This document shows positions 8,402 to 15,479 of a stretch of DNA of 15,968 bases, in pieces (the first letter of the stretch is position 1; the number at the start of each line of letters is the position of its first letter). The translations under genes were made by a program, and so were the position numbers. The stretch spans positions 1 to 15,968 of the forward strand of contig CAJQGO010000324.1 of NCBI GenBank assembly GCA_905477565.1, given 5' to 3'. The stretch is from an uncultured Planctomycetota bacterium. GTDB taxonomy: Bacteria > Planctomycetota > Planctomycetia > Pirellulales > UBA1268. Under the pieces are notes generated by a model, which did not search any database, was not told where the DNA came from, and worked only from the letters and a program-made list of their open reading frames with translations.

Positions 8402-9622
8402 ATGTCAAACCGTGAGATTTACCTCGACCACGCGGCAACGACACCTGTTCATTCGGTCGTAGCCGATACAATTTTTCGGGTTCAGGCTGATTGCTTCGCG
8501 AACCCATCGAGTCCACATCGTGCGGGTAGACGTGCACACCACATACTGGATGAATCACGGGGCAAAATACTTGAATATTTTAACTGTCCAGATGCTACGC
8601 TCATTTTTACGTCCGGTGCGACTGAGGCTAATTATCTTGCTGTCCACGGACTGAGGAATCCAGAACAAACTGCATTCGGGACGAGCCAACGAGACCACGA
8701 AAGCCTCCGAAATGCTGCACTTTCCCTTGCTACACACTCAGCAAACCAGACCACACTTCCACTTGATGAGAATGGTTGCCTTTGCAAAAAGGGCCTCCAG
8801 GCGTGGCTCCTTTCTCTCGATAACAGCAGCCGAATACATTCTCGTCTTAAAAATGCAAACGCCCACGACATATTTCTTTCGACAACACTCGTTTGCGGGC
8901 AAACAGGTGCCGTTGAAGACCTGTCAGGCATTCAACAGGTGCTGGAAGACACTGCCACACCGTACACCCTTCATGTCGATGCAACCCAAGCCGTAGGAAA
9001 AATTCCAGTGTCTTTTCCTGATACTGGAGCTACCAGCCTCAGCTTCGCGCCACACAAGTTTGGTGGTCCACGCGGAATTGGTTGTCTCCTTATCAAGCAC
9101 AATATTGAATGGAAACCACTCTTTTCTGGTTCCCAACAACTGGCGATGCGCGGAGGCACGGAGCCTGTTGCCTTGATCGCTGGATGCCAGGAAGCAGTTC
9201 ATCAAGCAGTTACACAGCAACATTCTGAATCGACACGGCTAATGATTTTGAGAGAATCTTTTGAGTCCACCGTGTGTGAAATGGCCAGAGCGGTTGGTAT
9301 CGTCCCATACATTATTTGTCAGAACGCAACACGGAGCCCGCACATCTCGACCATTGCCTTCCCTGGCATTGACCGACAGGCTTTTATGATGGCAGCTGAT
9401 CTTGATGGACTGGCCGTTGCGACGGGAACAGCATGTGCAAGTGGTTCTCAGGAGCCATCGCCAGCGCTTGTCGCGATGAGCCTTCCAAATCCTGTGATTC
9501 AGTCAGCAATTCGATTCAGTTTTGGCCGTACGACATGTGCGAATGATCTCGAAACAGCATGTAGGAAAATCTATCGTATTCTCCAAAAGGGTTCCTCGGT
9601 CAGCCCAAATCATCCCATGTGA
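8402..9622 (+). CDS. Cysteine desulfurase, class V PLP aminotransferase (NifS/IscS-like)
   Basis: A 406-residue PLP enzyme that takes sulfur from cysteine as an enzyme-bound persulfide for iron-sulfur clusters or tRNA thiolation. The N-terminus YLDHAATTPVH is canonical. PLP-site positions follow: SGATEANYLA (71-80), H99 in RDHESL, D193 and Q196 in HVDATQAVGK, and the Schiff-base lysine K219 in FAPHKFGG. The catalytic C345 lies in the loop TGTACASGS. The substrate-site RGGTEP is at 250-255. Some motifs deviate from IscS (APHKFGG in place of SAHK.YG; DHES in place of EH.AV), so the exact subgroup is uncertain. No scaffold gene (iscU, sufE, mnmA) is adjacent. The ATG at 8402 has only a weak upstream GAAGTGG. 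It lies 34 bp after gmd and a terminator follows, so the two are probably one transcript with no obvious shared pathway. Confidence 0.92.
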   Translation: MSNREIYLDHAATTPVHSVVADTIFRVQADCFANPSSPHRAGRRAHHILDESRGKILEYFNCPDATLIFTSGATEANYLAVHGLRNPEQTAFGTSQRDHESLRNAALSLATHSANQTTLPLDENGCLCKKGLQAWLLSLDNSSRIHSRLKNANAHDIFLSTTLVCGQTGAVEDLSGIQQVLEDTATPYTLHVDATQAVGKIPVSFPDTGATSLSFAPHKFGGPRGIGCLLIKHNIEWKPLFSGSQQLAMRGGTEPVALIAGCQEAVHQAVTQQHSESTRLMILRESFESTVCEMARAVGIVPYIICQNATRSPHISTIAFPGIDRQAFMMAADLDGLAVATGTACASGSQEPSPALVAMSLPNPVIQSAIRFSFGRTTCANDLETACRKIYRILQKGSSVSPNHPM

Positions 9623-9665
9623 TTGCGGAAGGCAGAAAGATTCCCTAGCCTGACACCGTTGGGGA

Positions 9666-9692
9666 GAGCCTGAAGGAAAGAGGCTCATTTTT
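9666..9692 (+). terminator. Intrinsic terminator after the cysteine desulfurase gene
   Basis: GAGCCT (9666-9671) pairs with AGGCTC (9681-9686) around a 9-nt loop and is followed by ATTTTT (9687-9692). It separates the gmd unit from the DnaA-like gene. It ends only 5 bp before the first possible ATG of the next gene, which leaves no room for that gene's promoter downstream of it. Confidence 0.7.
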
Positions 9693-9697
9693 ATGGC

Positions 9698-10738
9698 ATG
9701 GCGGCCGCACATACCTTCGAACCTCAATGTGGCCATCCAATGGCAGCTACCGTGTCTATCCAACCATGGTCTTTTGATCTTCTTGCCGGATCAATGTTTG
9801 ATTTTTGTATGAAGAAAAGCGTTGCTTTAGCCACACAACCAGTATGCCCAACGTCAGAACAAAACGGTCTTCTGGTTGTCGGCTTTGGTAGTCAAGAAGA
9901 TTCATGTGAAGCATGGCTACTGAATGCGATAAAGTTGTGGGAAACACAGTCTTGCGACAAGACAGCCAGTAGCCCACGTAGCACAATTCCGTTCAGGGTG
10001 TGGACACGGATAGAAGGATCCTCCCTATCAAAAGTGATCAAAAAATATCGCTCTGCAGGATCACTTCAGCCGGTACGGAAATTTCTATTATCGGATGATC
10101 AAATGGAGACTCGCTCGGACGATACGTTGAGTATGGTTGTTATTAACCGTATTGACCGTATTTCAAAAAACGAATCTGACCAGTTTATGACAGGTCAATA
10201 CATTGACCTGCTGCTTACACATTCCTCTCTTGTGCTCATAACTCTACCAAATCATCCCGCAACTCTTGATTTACACCCCTCTCTTGCTTCACGACTGTCT
10301 GCAGGTTTTTTACTTCACATTCCAAATGTCCCCTCACCGACACGAGAAAAGAAAAAAAGGGGGTATGCCAAAAGAACACATACTTCTCAGTGTCGAGAAA
10401 TCGATACCAAAAACTCACGGCTGATTGATGTTAAGGAGCTAGATACCGTCAATAGAATTATCTTTGCAGTGGCCAACCACTTTCGGGTGACAGAAAAGGA
10501 TGTTCGGGATGGCTCTCAACGGCGATGTCATGTGCGGCCACGAGGTTTCGCTATCTACTGTGTTCGAGAAATGACAGATTTAAGCAGTCATGAAATTGGA
10601 AAGATCTTTGGTGGTCGAGATCACTCGACCATTCTCCATAGCTTGAAAGTCACCACAAAAATACTACAACAGGATCAGGGAGCAGACGCTGACCTGCGAG
10701 CAATTAGAAGCCGATTGGTACACACAAGGAACTGCTGA
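9698..10738 (+). CDS. dnaA: Degenerate DnaA-like protein: intact domain IV, no functional AAA+ ATP site
   Basis: A 346-residue protein, against about 450 for typical DnaA. Residues 24-47 (WSFDLLAGS...ALATQP) match the start of DnaA domain III (pattern FTF.NFVVG..N..A..AALAVA), so domains I and II are missing. The Walker A position (about 60-75) reads VVGFGSQEDSCEAWLLNAI with no GKT. The Walker B position (146-152) reads MVVINRID with no DD pair. A sensor-1-like LVLIT (178-182) and a box VII-like LASRLSAGF (196-204) remain. The lid with sensor 2 is replaced by about 35 residues, many basic (215-250). Domain IV (about 245-325) is well kept: VANHFRVTEKDV, RPRGFAIYCVREMTDLSSHEIG and GGRDHSTILHS (305-315), which carries the DnaA-box-reading D-H-S/T residues. 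ATG 9698 has no Shine-Dalgarno; ATG 9740 is an alternative. Family and position (next to dnaN) are clear; being the working initiator is inference. Confidence 0.8.
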   Translation: MAAAHTFEPQCGHPMAATVSIQPWSFDLLAGSMFDFCMKKSVALATQPVCPTSEQNGLLVVGFGSQEDSCEAWLLNAIKLWETQSCDKTASSPRSTIPFRVWTRIEGSSLSKVIKKYRSAGSLQPVRKFLLSDDQMETRSDDTLSMVVINRIDRISKNESDQFMTGQYIDLLLTHSSLVLITLPNHPATLDLHPSLASRLSAGFLLHIPNVPSPTREKKKRGYAKRTHTSQCREIDTKNSRLIDVKELDTVNRIIFAVANHFRVTEKDVRDGSQRRCHVRPRGFAIYCVREMTDLSSHEIGKIFGGRDHSTILHSLKVTTKILQQDQGADADLRAIRSRLVHTRNC

Positions 10739-11151
10739 GAAACGTGTCATGAAACTGTTCAATCTGGTGACATCATTTTGTTGATTGAAGCATATCAGGG
10801 CACATCGACATTTTTGCACCAATCCAAAATCATGCATGCGTCAGAAGGCTTACGCGTTCTCATCCGTAAACAGGCCCACTCTGAGCCTGCCCTAGATAGA
10901 GTTCTGACTGCTTATCAGCATTACGCAATTATTCAGACAACTTTAAAAAAAGACTGAAAAAACGAACAAGTAACAAATTTCCGACAAACCTTCCACATCT
11001 CTATATGTGCTTTGGTACTTTCATCGATTTGTTCCAAATCTCTATTTTTTATGTTTCAAGTGCAACTCACACGACGTGAAAACCGGGGAATGTATCCCTT
11101 AATTATCGTGTGATCATATTCATTGATGTTCTGTATTACTCCTACTGATCA

Positions 11152-11219
11152 TCCTCTTACTTTTCTTTCTTTTACTTTTTTCTTTTCTTATAGAAAGGAT
11201 AAGTAGAAGACATAGAGGA
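11152..11219. repeat. Pyrimidine-to-purine tract forming an imperfect inverted repeat
   Basis: Positions 11153-11189 hold 35 pyrimidines out of 37 on the + strand, followed to 11220 by a purine-rich run. The centre folds as TTTTCT (11183-11188), loop TAT, AGAAAG, with outer pairing TACTT/AAGTA (11173-11177 with 11201-11205) and TCCTCT/AGAGGA (11152-11157 with 11214-11219). It has bulges and G-T pairs. It is not followed by a T run, so it is not an ordinary terminator. It may be the easily melted part of the origin. Confidence 0.55.
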
Positions 11220-11232
11220 GTGATTGTCTGTG

Positions 11233-11242
11233 CCACATGTGG
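11233..11242. repeat. Perfect palindrome CCACATGTGG in the origin candidate
   Basis: A 10-bp palindrome built from the CCACA core of the DnaA box and its complement TGTGG, meeting back to back. The rightward half extends to TGTGGAGAT (11238-11246), 7 of 9 to consensus. It is a candidate divergent pair of weak DnaA sites about 13 bp beyond the purine tract; a regulator site is the alternative. Confidence 0.35.
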
Positions 11243-11411
11243 AGATGCTAAAAAGACATGAATACAGGTGGTTTTTGATCCAAAAAAATCTCATAAATCT
11301 TCTGTAAAACACTCAAAAATCAGGTAAATTGAGGGGTCCCTAGATTGCGTGATATCCGCGTACCGATCAAGGGTTTAATTTCGCCTTCTTCCTCGAAACA
11401 GTGCCCTCCAC

Positions 11412-12524
11412 ATGAACTTGCGATGTACTCGTGAACCGCTTCTAGCCGCTCTGCAAACAGCAGCAGCAGTTGTGCCTTCTCGGTCAACAAGGCCGGTCCT
11501 TACAAACGTAAAATTGGATGTCGATGGATCCACTGCAATCCTTTCAGCCACGGACTTGGAAATAGGCATTCGTACTGAAATAGAAGGTGTAGAAACAACA
11601 GCAGCAGGAAGCGTGCTCCTGCCTAGCGTACGATTAATGGCAATCGTCCGGGAAAGTCCGCCAGGCACAACATTCGAGATTGAGACCGATGGAAATGCAA
11701 CGGTCGTCAAGGCCGCTCGAAGTCAATTTCGTTTACCTGCAGAAGATCCGGTTGAATTTCCATCGGTGGCGACATTTCCTGCCGATGCCTGCTTTGAACT
11801 TTCAACACCGCTTGTTCGTGAATTGGTTCGCAGAACGGTATTTGCAACTGACAACGAGTCGAGTCGATACGCACTTGGAGGCGTTCTCCTCGAGTTAACA
11901 GATGCTACGGTAGTGGCTGTTGGAACAGATGGACGCCGTCTTGCAAAGATGGAGGGGCCATCGTCAATTCAGGGCGGTGAACTGCCAGCGACTCAACCGA
12001 TTGTTCCAGCTCGAGCCATGCAACTCATCGAACGAAGTCTTGGGGATGCAGAGGTACCAGTGAAACTTGCTGTCCAAGGAAGTGACGTGCTGATTCACAC
12101 TGGACACACCACGATATCAGCACGGCTTGTCGAGGGAAGATTTCCTCGATGGCGAGATGTTTTTCCCGACAGGCCAGATGCCGTGTGTGTCAAAGTCGTA
12201 GCTGGACCTTTGCTTTCAGCGGTACGACAGGCAGCCATTGTTACGAGTGAACAATCAAAAGGTGTTGATTTCGGATTTGAGTCCGGACAATTGGTCCTCG
12301 CGGGGCAATCTGCAGAAAGTGGCCAGAGTCGTGTGGAGATGCCCATTGATCACAGTGGCGAAACAGTACAAATTAAACTCGATCCTCGTTTTGTAAGCGA
12401 ATTCCTTCGAGTTCTCGATCCAGCGACTTCAATTGATGTCGAACTCACGGATGGGCAGAGTGCGTGCGTCTATCGAACTGATGATGGTTACGGGTACTGT
12501 GTTATGCCGCTAGCGGCTGATTAG
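11412..12524 (+). CDS. dnaN: DNA polymerase III beta subunit (sliding clamp)
   Basis: A 370-residue protein, the usual length for the ring-shaped clamp that tethers DNA polymerase III and other partners to DNA. Three repeated clamp domains of about 120 residues each fit the length. Landmarks are LLAALQTAAAVVPSRST.P.L at the N-terminus, LSATDLEIGI near residue 45, FATDNESSRYALGGVLLE and VAVGTDGRRLA in the second domain, and the C-terminal YCVMPLAAD, which corresponds to the VMPMRL ending that lines the partner-binding cleft. The last residues differ from that ending, which may alter partner affinity. The ATG at 11412 has no clear Shine-Dalgarno. The gene follows the origin candidate and precedes dciA by 9-63 bp depending on start, so dnaN and dciA are probably co-transcribed. 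Confidence 0.96.
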   Translation: MNLRCTREPLLAALQTAAAVVPSRSTRPVLTNVKLDVDGSTAILSATDLEIGIRTEIEGVETTAAGSVLLPSVRLMAIVRESPPGTTFEIETDGNATVVKAARSQFRLPAEDPVEFPSVATFPADACFELSTPLVRELVRRTVFATDNESSRYALGGVLLELTDATVVAVGTDGRRLAKMEGPSSIQGGELPATQPIVPARAMQLIERSLGDAEVPVKLAVQGSDVLIHTGHTTISARLVEGRFPRWRDVFPDRPDAVCVKVVAGPLLSAVRQAAIVTSEQSKGVDFGFESGQLVLAGQSAESGQSRVEMPIDHSGETVQIKLDPRFVSEFLRVLDPATSIDVELTDGQSACVYRTDDGYGYCVMPLAAD

Positions 12525-12587
12525 TCCCTCGTCATGCAAAGGATAACCACTGTGTCTTCAGTGTCTTCACATTGGAAAACGAGCAGA

Positions 12588-12896
12588 ATGACAGACCCAC
12601 GAACCCTCGGAAATGTTTTGTCGAGGTTGATGGCGAGGACCGGCTATGACCGGGAGCAAGGCAGTGATGCGTTACGTTCTGCATGGGAAAGTGTCGCCCC
12701 AGAAAGCTTGCGAGGGGGTTCGCAGGCAGGTGTCGTACGACGAGGTGTTCTTGAAGTCTTTGTAACGCATTCGGCACTCGTCCAGGAAATGGGATTTCAT
12801 AAACATGAAGTCATTCAAAAACTCCAGTCATTGCTGCCATCGGAAGGGATTACAGATATTCGTTGTCGTCTCCTCATCGAAGCAGGTCAGAAGTAG
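12588..12896 (+). CDS. dciA: DciA-like protein (DUF721), putative replicative helicase loader
   Basis: A 102-residue DUF721 protein. DciA is the ancestral, widespread operator of the replicative helicase DnaB that phage-derived DnaC replaces in E. coli. Visible DUF721 features are LGNVLSRLMARTGY, the W..VAPESL stretch, RRGVLEVFVTHSALVQEMGF (the KH-like core) and KLQSLL...ITDIRCRL. The ATG at 12588 is chosen because GAG lies 4 bp upstream and because DUF721 proteins usually start close to the first helix; an in-frame ATG at 12534 would add 18 residues but has no ribosome site. It lies between dnaN and gyrB, a common context for dciA. No DnaC-like loader is seen in the window. Confidence 0.85.
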   Translation: MTDPRTLGNVLSRLMARTGYDREQGSDALRSAWESVAPESLRGGSQAGVVRRGVLEVFVTHSALVQEMGFHKHEVIQKLQSLLPSEGITDIRCRLLIEAGQK

Positions 12897-12913
12897 GATT
12901 GATATGTTTCGAA

Positions 12914-12937
12914 TCATAAAAAACTGTTCATAAAAAA
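12914..12937. repeat. Tandem TCATAAAAAA direct repeat upstream of gyrB
   Basis: TCATAAAAAA occurs at 12914-12923 and again at 12928-12937, a 14-bp period, in the 80-bp gap between dciA and gyrB. The tracts are A-rich and could be curved DNA or part of the gyrB promoter; I cannot place a confident -35/-10 pair. Confidence 0.45.
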
Positions 12938-12976
12938 TGTTTCTCAACTCACTCAATTGTTTCGCGAAAGGTGTCC

Positions 12977-15472
12977 ATGGCTGAATCAGCACCATCCCCT
13001 GCAGAAAATCCATCTGAAGCAGGTTACACAAGTACTGACTTGAAGCATCTCTCTGACCGTGAGCATGTGAGAGAACGATTTGGAATGTACATCGGTGACA
13101 ACACATCACGCGGACTGCATCATTTGGTCTATGAAGTTGTTGATAACTCGATTGATGAGTGTATGGCCGAATATGCGTATCGAGTATCAGTGACAGTGAA
13201 TGTCGACGGCAGTGTGACCGTCGAAGATGACGGACGAGGAATCCCTACAGGGATTCATGAGCAACTCTCAGAAGAGATGGATCGAGAAGTATCGACCCTC
13301 GAAGGTGTGATGACAGTTCTCAAATTTGGAGGAAAATTTGAGAAAGGCGCATATCAGACATCCGGTGGCCTTCATGGTGTCGGGGTGACAGTCGTCAATT
13401 TTCTTTCTGAGTGGTGTGAGGTTGAGGTAGCACGAGATGGACATCTCTGGCAGCAGGAATACCAGCGTGGCGAGCCGACTGGGCCTGTTCGTAAGATGGG
13501 CACCGCGACTTCAACGGGAACAAAAACAACATTTAAACCAGACCCTCAAATATTTCCGCAGACGAAATTTTCCTGGGATATCCTTGCTCGCCGTCTGCAG
13601 GAATTAGCATTCCTCAACTCGGGCGTGCGTATCGTCTTTACTGATGCCTCGAGTGGTCAGACAGAGGAGTATCACTATGAGCGAGGAGTCGAAGAATTTG
13701 TTGAATGGCTGAATAGGTCAAGTGATGCAGTCCATCCTGATGTCATCTGTCTTAAAGGTGAAACAGAGGGTGTCGCCTGGGATATAGCCCTTCAATACAC
13801 CGGTGATTTTACAGAAAATGTTCACAGTTACGTGAACAACATTTCCACAAACGAAGGCGGAACGCATGTTTCTGGTTTTCGTTCAGCGCTCACTCGAAGT
13901 CTGAATTCATATGGCAAGAAAACAGGAATTTATAAGGATTTAATACCAACAGGTGATGATGTTCGGGAAGGAATCACAGCTGTTGTGAGCGTGCGAGTTT
14001 CTGAGCCACAATTTGAAGGCCAGACCAAAACTAAACTAGGCAATAGTGAAGTTGAGAGCATCATCACCTCAGCCGTGGGTGAGTTCCTTGGGAAATATCT
14101 TGAGGAACATCCCAAGAGTGCAAAAGCTATTGTGCAGAAAGGTGTTCTGGCGGCCGAAGCGCGTACTGCTGCTCAGAAAGCAAAAGCACTCCTGCGTGAA
14201 CGGAAAGGTGCACTCTCGGGTGGTGGTCTACCAGGAAAACTTCGTGACTGCACAAGCAAAGATGTCGACAAATGCGAACTCTATCTCGTCGAAGGTGATT
14301 CAGCAGGTGGTTCGGCTGAAGGTGGCCGTCTCCGTGAATATCAGGCAATTCTTCCTCTTCGGGGAAAAATTATCAATGCGTATAAAAGTCGTGAGGATAA
14401 GGTTCTTGCGAACGAAGAAGTACGTAGTGTTATTTCAGCAATTGGAGCAGGCATTGGGCCTGAGGCGGATCTCACAAAGCGACGATACGATAAAGTCGTC
14501 ATTATGACGGATGCTGATGTTGATGGTTCTCACATCCGCACGCTTTTGCTCACCTTTTTCTACAGACAGATGTATCAACTGGTTGTATCTGGCCATGTCT
14601 ATGTTGCGCAACCACCATTGTTTCGTGTCCGGAACAAGAAGCATGTGTATTATGTGCAAACAGAAGAGGAGATGAAACAACAACTGCTTGATCAAGGTCT
14701 TGGAGAAGGCGTGTTTCTTCCTGGTGATGGGCGTGAATTGGCTGGCGAAGAGATGCAGAAACTTTGTCGGACGTTGGCTGGATTAGAGGATGCCCTTGTT
14801 GCCCTTGAGCGGCGAGGAATTAGCTTGCGCGACCACGCCGATCGCCGGGATTCGGAGACGAAAAAGCTGCCGATGTATCACGTCTTTTTTGGAACTGAAG
14901 AGCATTGGTTCACAAGTCGGGGTCAGCTCGAGACATTTGTTGAATCCAAAGAGAAGCTTACAGGCGGTGAATTAGAGGCTGGAAAAGCTGATGAAAATAA
15001 GCCTGGCGGGGGTGGCGCAGCCGATCCGGAATCCGCTGAACATCAACTCATCGTAATAGATCTTCATGAGGTCCGTAGTATCAATGCGGGCCTCACGGAG
15101 CTTGATTCTATGGGATTTGGAATTGAGTCCCTCATGCCTGAGGACCGAACGGGCACAGAAGAGCCTCGATATCTGCTGCGTCGTGGTGAGAATAAAATCG
15201 GACTCGATGATCTACGAGGTCTCCTCGCTGCAGTGAGACGTGCTGGTGAGAAGGGTTTGGCGATTACCCGTTTCAAGGGTCTGGGTGAAATGAACGCCGA
15301 AGAACTTCGGGAGACAACTCTCGATCCGTCAAATCGAACACTTCTTCGTGTCACAATGGAAGATGCGGCAGCCGCTCATGAACTCTTCCGTACGTTGATG
15401 GGAGAGAAAGTCGAGCCTCGTCGGGAGTTTATTGAACGGAACGCTCTCGATGTCAGAAATCTCGATGTGTAA
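12977..15472 (+). CDS. gyrB: DNA gyrase subunit B
   Basis: An 831-residue ATPase subunit of the type II topoisomerase that introduces negative supercoils. The GHKL ATPase domain (about 20-240) shows VVDNSIDE (N57), VEDDGRGIP (84-90) and QTSGGLHGVG (127-136). The transducer carries QTKTKLGN (349-356). The TOPRIM domain has LVEGDSAGGSA (E439) and TDADVDGSH (D512, D514, D516), the metal ligands. A long insert (about 570-740) follows, comparable in placement to the insert in E. coli GyrB, and the end has RFKGLGEMN and LRVTMEDA. The ATG at 12977 is chosen because AAAGG (12967-12971) lies 5 bp upstream; a GTG at 12971 is two codons earlier. One odd residue is Phe35 where the motif RPGMYIG normally has Pro. 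gyrA is not in the window. GyrB is preferred over ParE because of this insert and the dnaN/dciA context. Confidence 0.95.
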   Translation: MAESAPSPAENPSEAGYTSTDLKHLSDREHVRERFGMYIGDNTSRGLHHLVYEVVDNSIDECMAEYAYRVSVTVNVDGSVTVEDDGRGIPTGIHEQLSEEMDREVSTLEGVMTVLKFGGKFEKGAYQTSGGLHGVGVTVVNFLSEWCEVEVARDGHLWQQEYQRGEPTGPVRKMGTATSTGTKTTFKPDPQIFPQTKFSWDILARRLQELAFLNSGVRIVFTDASSGQTEEYHYERGVEEFVEWLNRSSDAVHPDVICLKGETEGVAWDIALQYTGDFTENVHSYVNNISTNEGGTHVSGFRSALTRSLNSYGKKTGIYKDLIPTGDDVREGITAVVSVRVSEPQFEGQTKTKLGNSEVESIITSAVGEFLGKYLEEHPKSAKAIVQKGVLAAEARTAAQKAKALLRERKGALSGGGLPGKLRDCTSKDVDKCELYLVEGDSAGGSAEGGRLREYQAILPLRGKIINAYKSREDKVLANEEVRSVISAIGAGIGPEADLTKRRYDKVVIMTDADVDGSHIRTLLLTFFYRQMYQLVVSGHVYVAQPPLFRVRNKKHVYYVQTEEEMKQQLLDQGLGEGVFLPGDGRELAGEEMQKLCRTLAGLEDALVALERRGISLRDHADRRDSETKKLPMYHVFFGTEEHWFTSRGQLETFVESKEKLTGGELEAGKADENKPGGGGAADPESAEHQLIVIDLHEVRSINAGLTELDSMGFGIESLMPEDRTGTEEPRYLLRRGENKIGLDDLRGLLAAVRRAGEKGLAITRFKGLGEMNAEELRETTLDPSNRTLLRVTMEDAAAAHELFRTLMGEKVEPRREFIERNALDVRNLDV

Positions 15473-15479
15473 GAAAGAA

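Larger units (their letters stand above)
10739..11411. other. AT-rich gene-free stretch between dnaA-like gene and dnaN; candidate oriC
   Basis: This 673-bp gap has no convincing gene on either strand. By hand count 10921-11340 is about 34% GC (143 of 420), against roughly 50% in the flanking coding DNA. Position between dnaA and dnaN is the classic place for a bacterial origin. I found no exact TTATCCACA or TTWTNCACA box; near matches are TTATTCAGA (10929-10937) and TGTGGAGAT (11238-11246, 7 of 9 to the reverse box). TGATCAT occurs twice, 35 bp apart (11111 and 11146). A pyrimidine tract that switches to purines lies at 11152-11220. The dnaN promoter must also be in or near the right end, but I see no convincing one. 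Confidence 0.6.

Noticed and set aside
9698..10738. DnaA-like gene as a decaying pseudogene
   Set aside because: The frame is uninterrupted for 346 codons and domain IV keeps its DNA-reading residues, which argues for selection; a recent pseudogene would show stops or frameshifts. Not fully excluded without relatives.
10871..10889. CAGGC / GCCTG hairpin after the DnaA-like gene as a terminator
   Set aside because: The stem has only 5 bp and is not followed by a T run.
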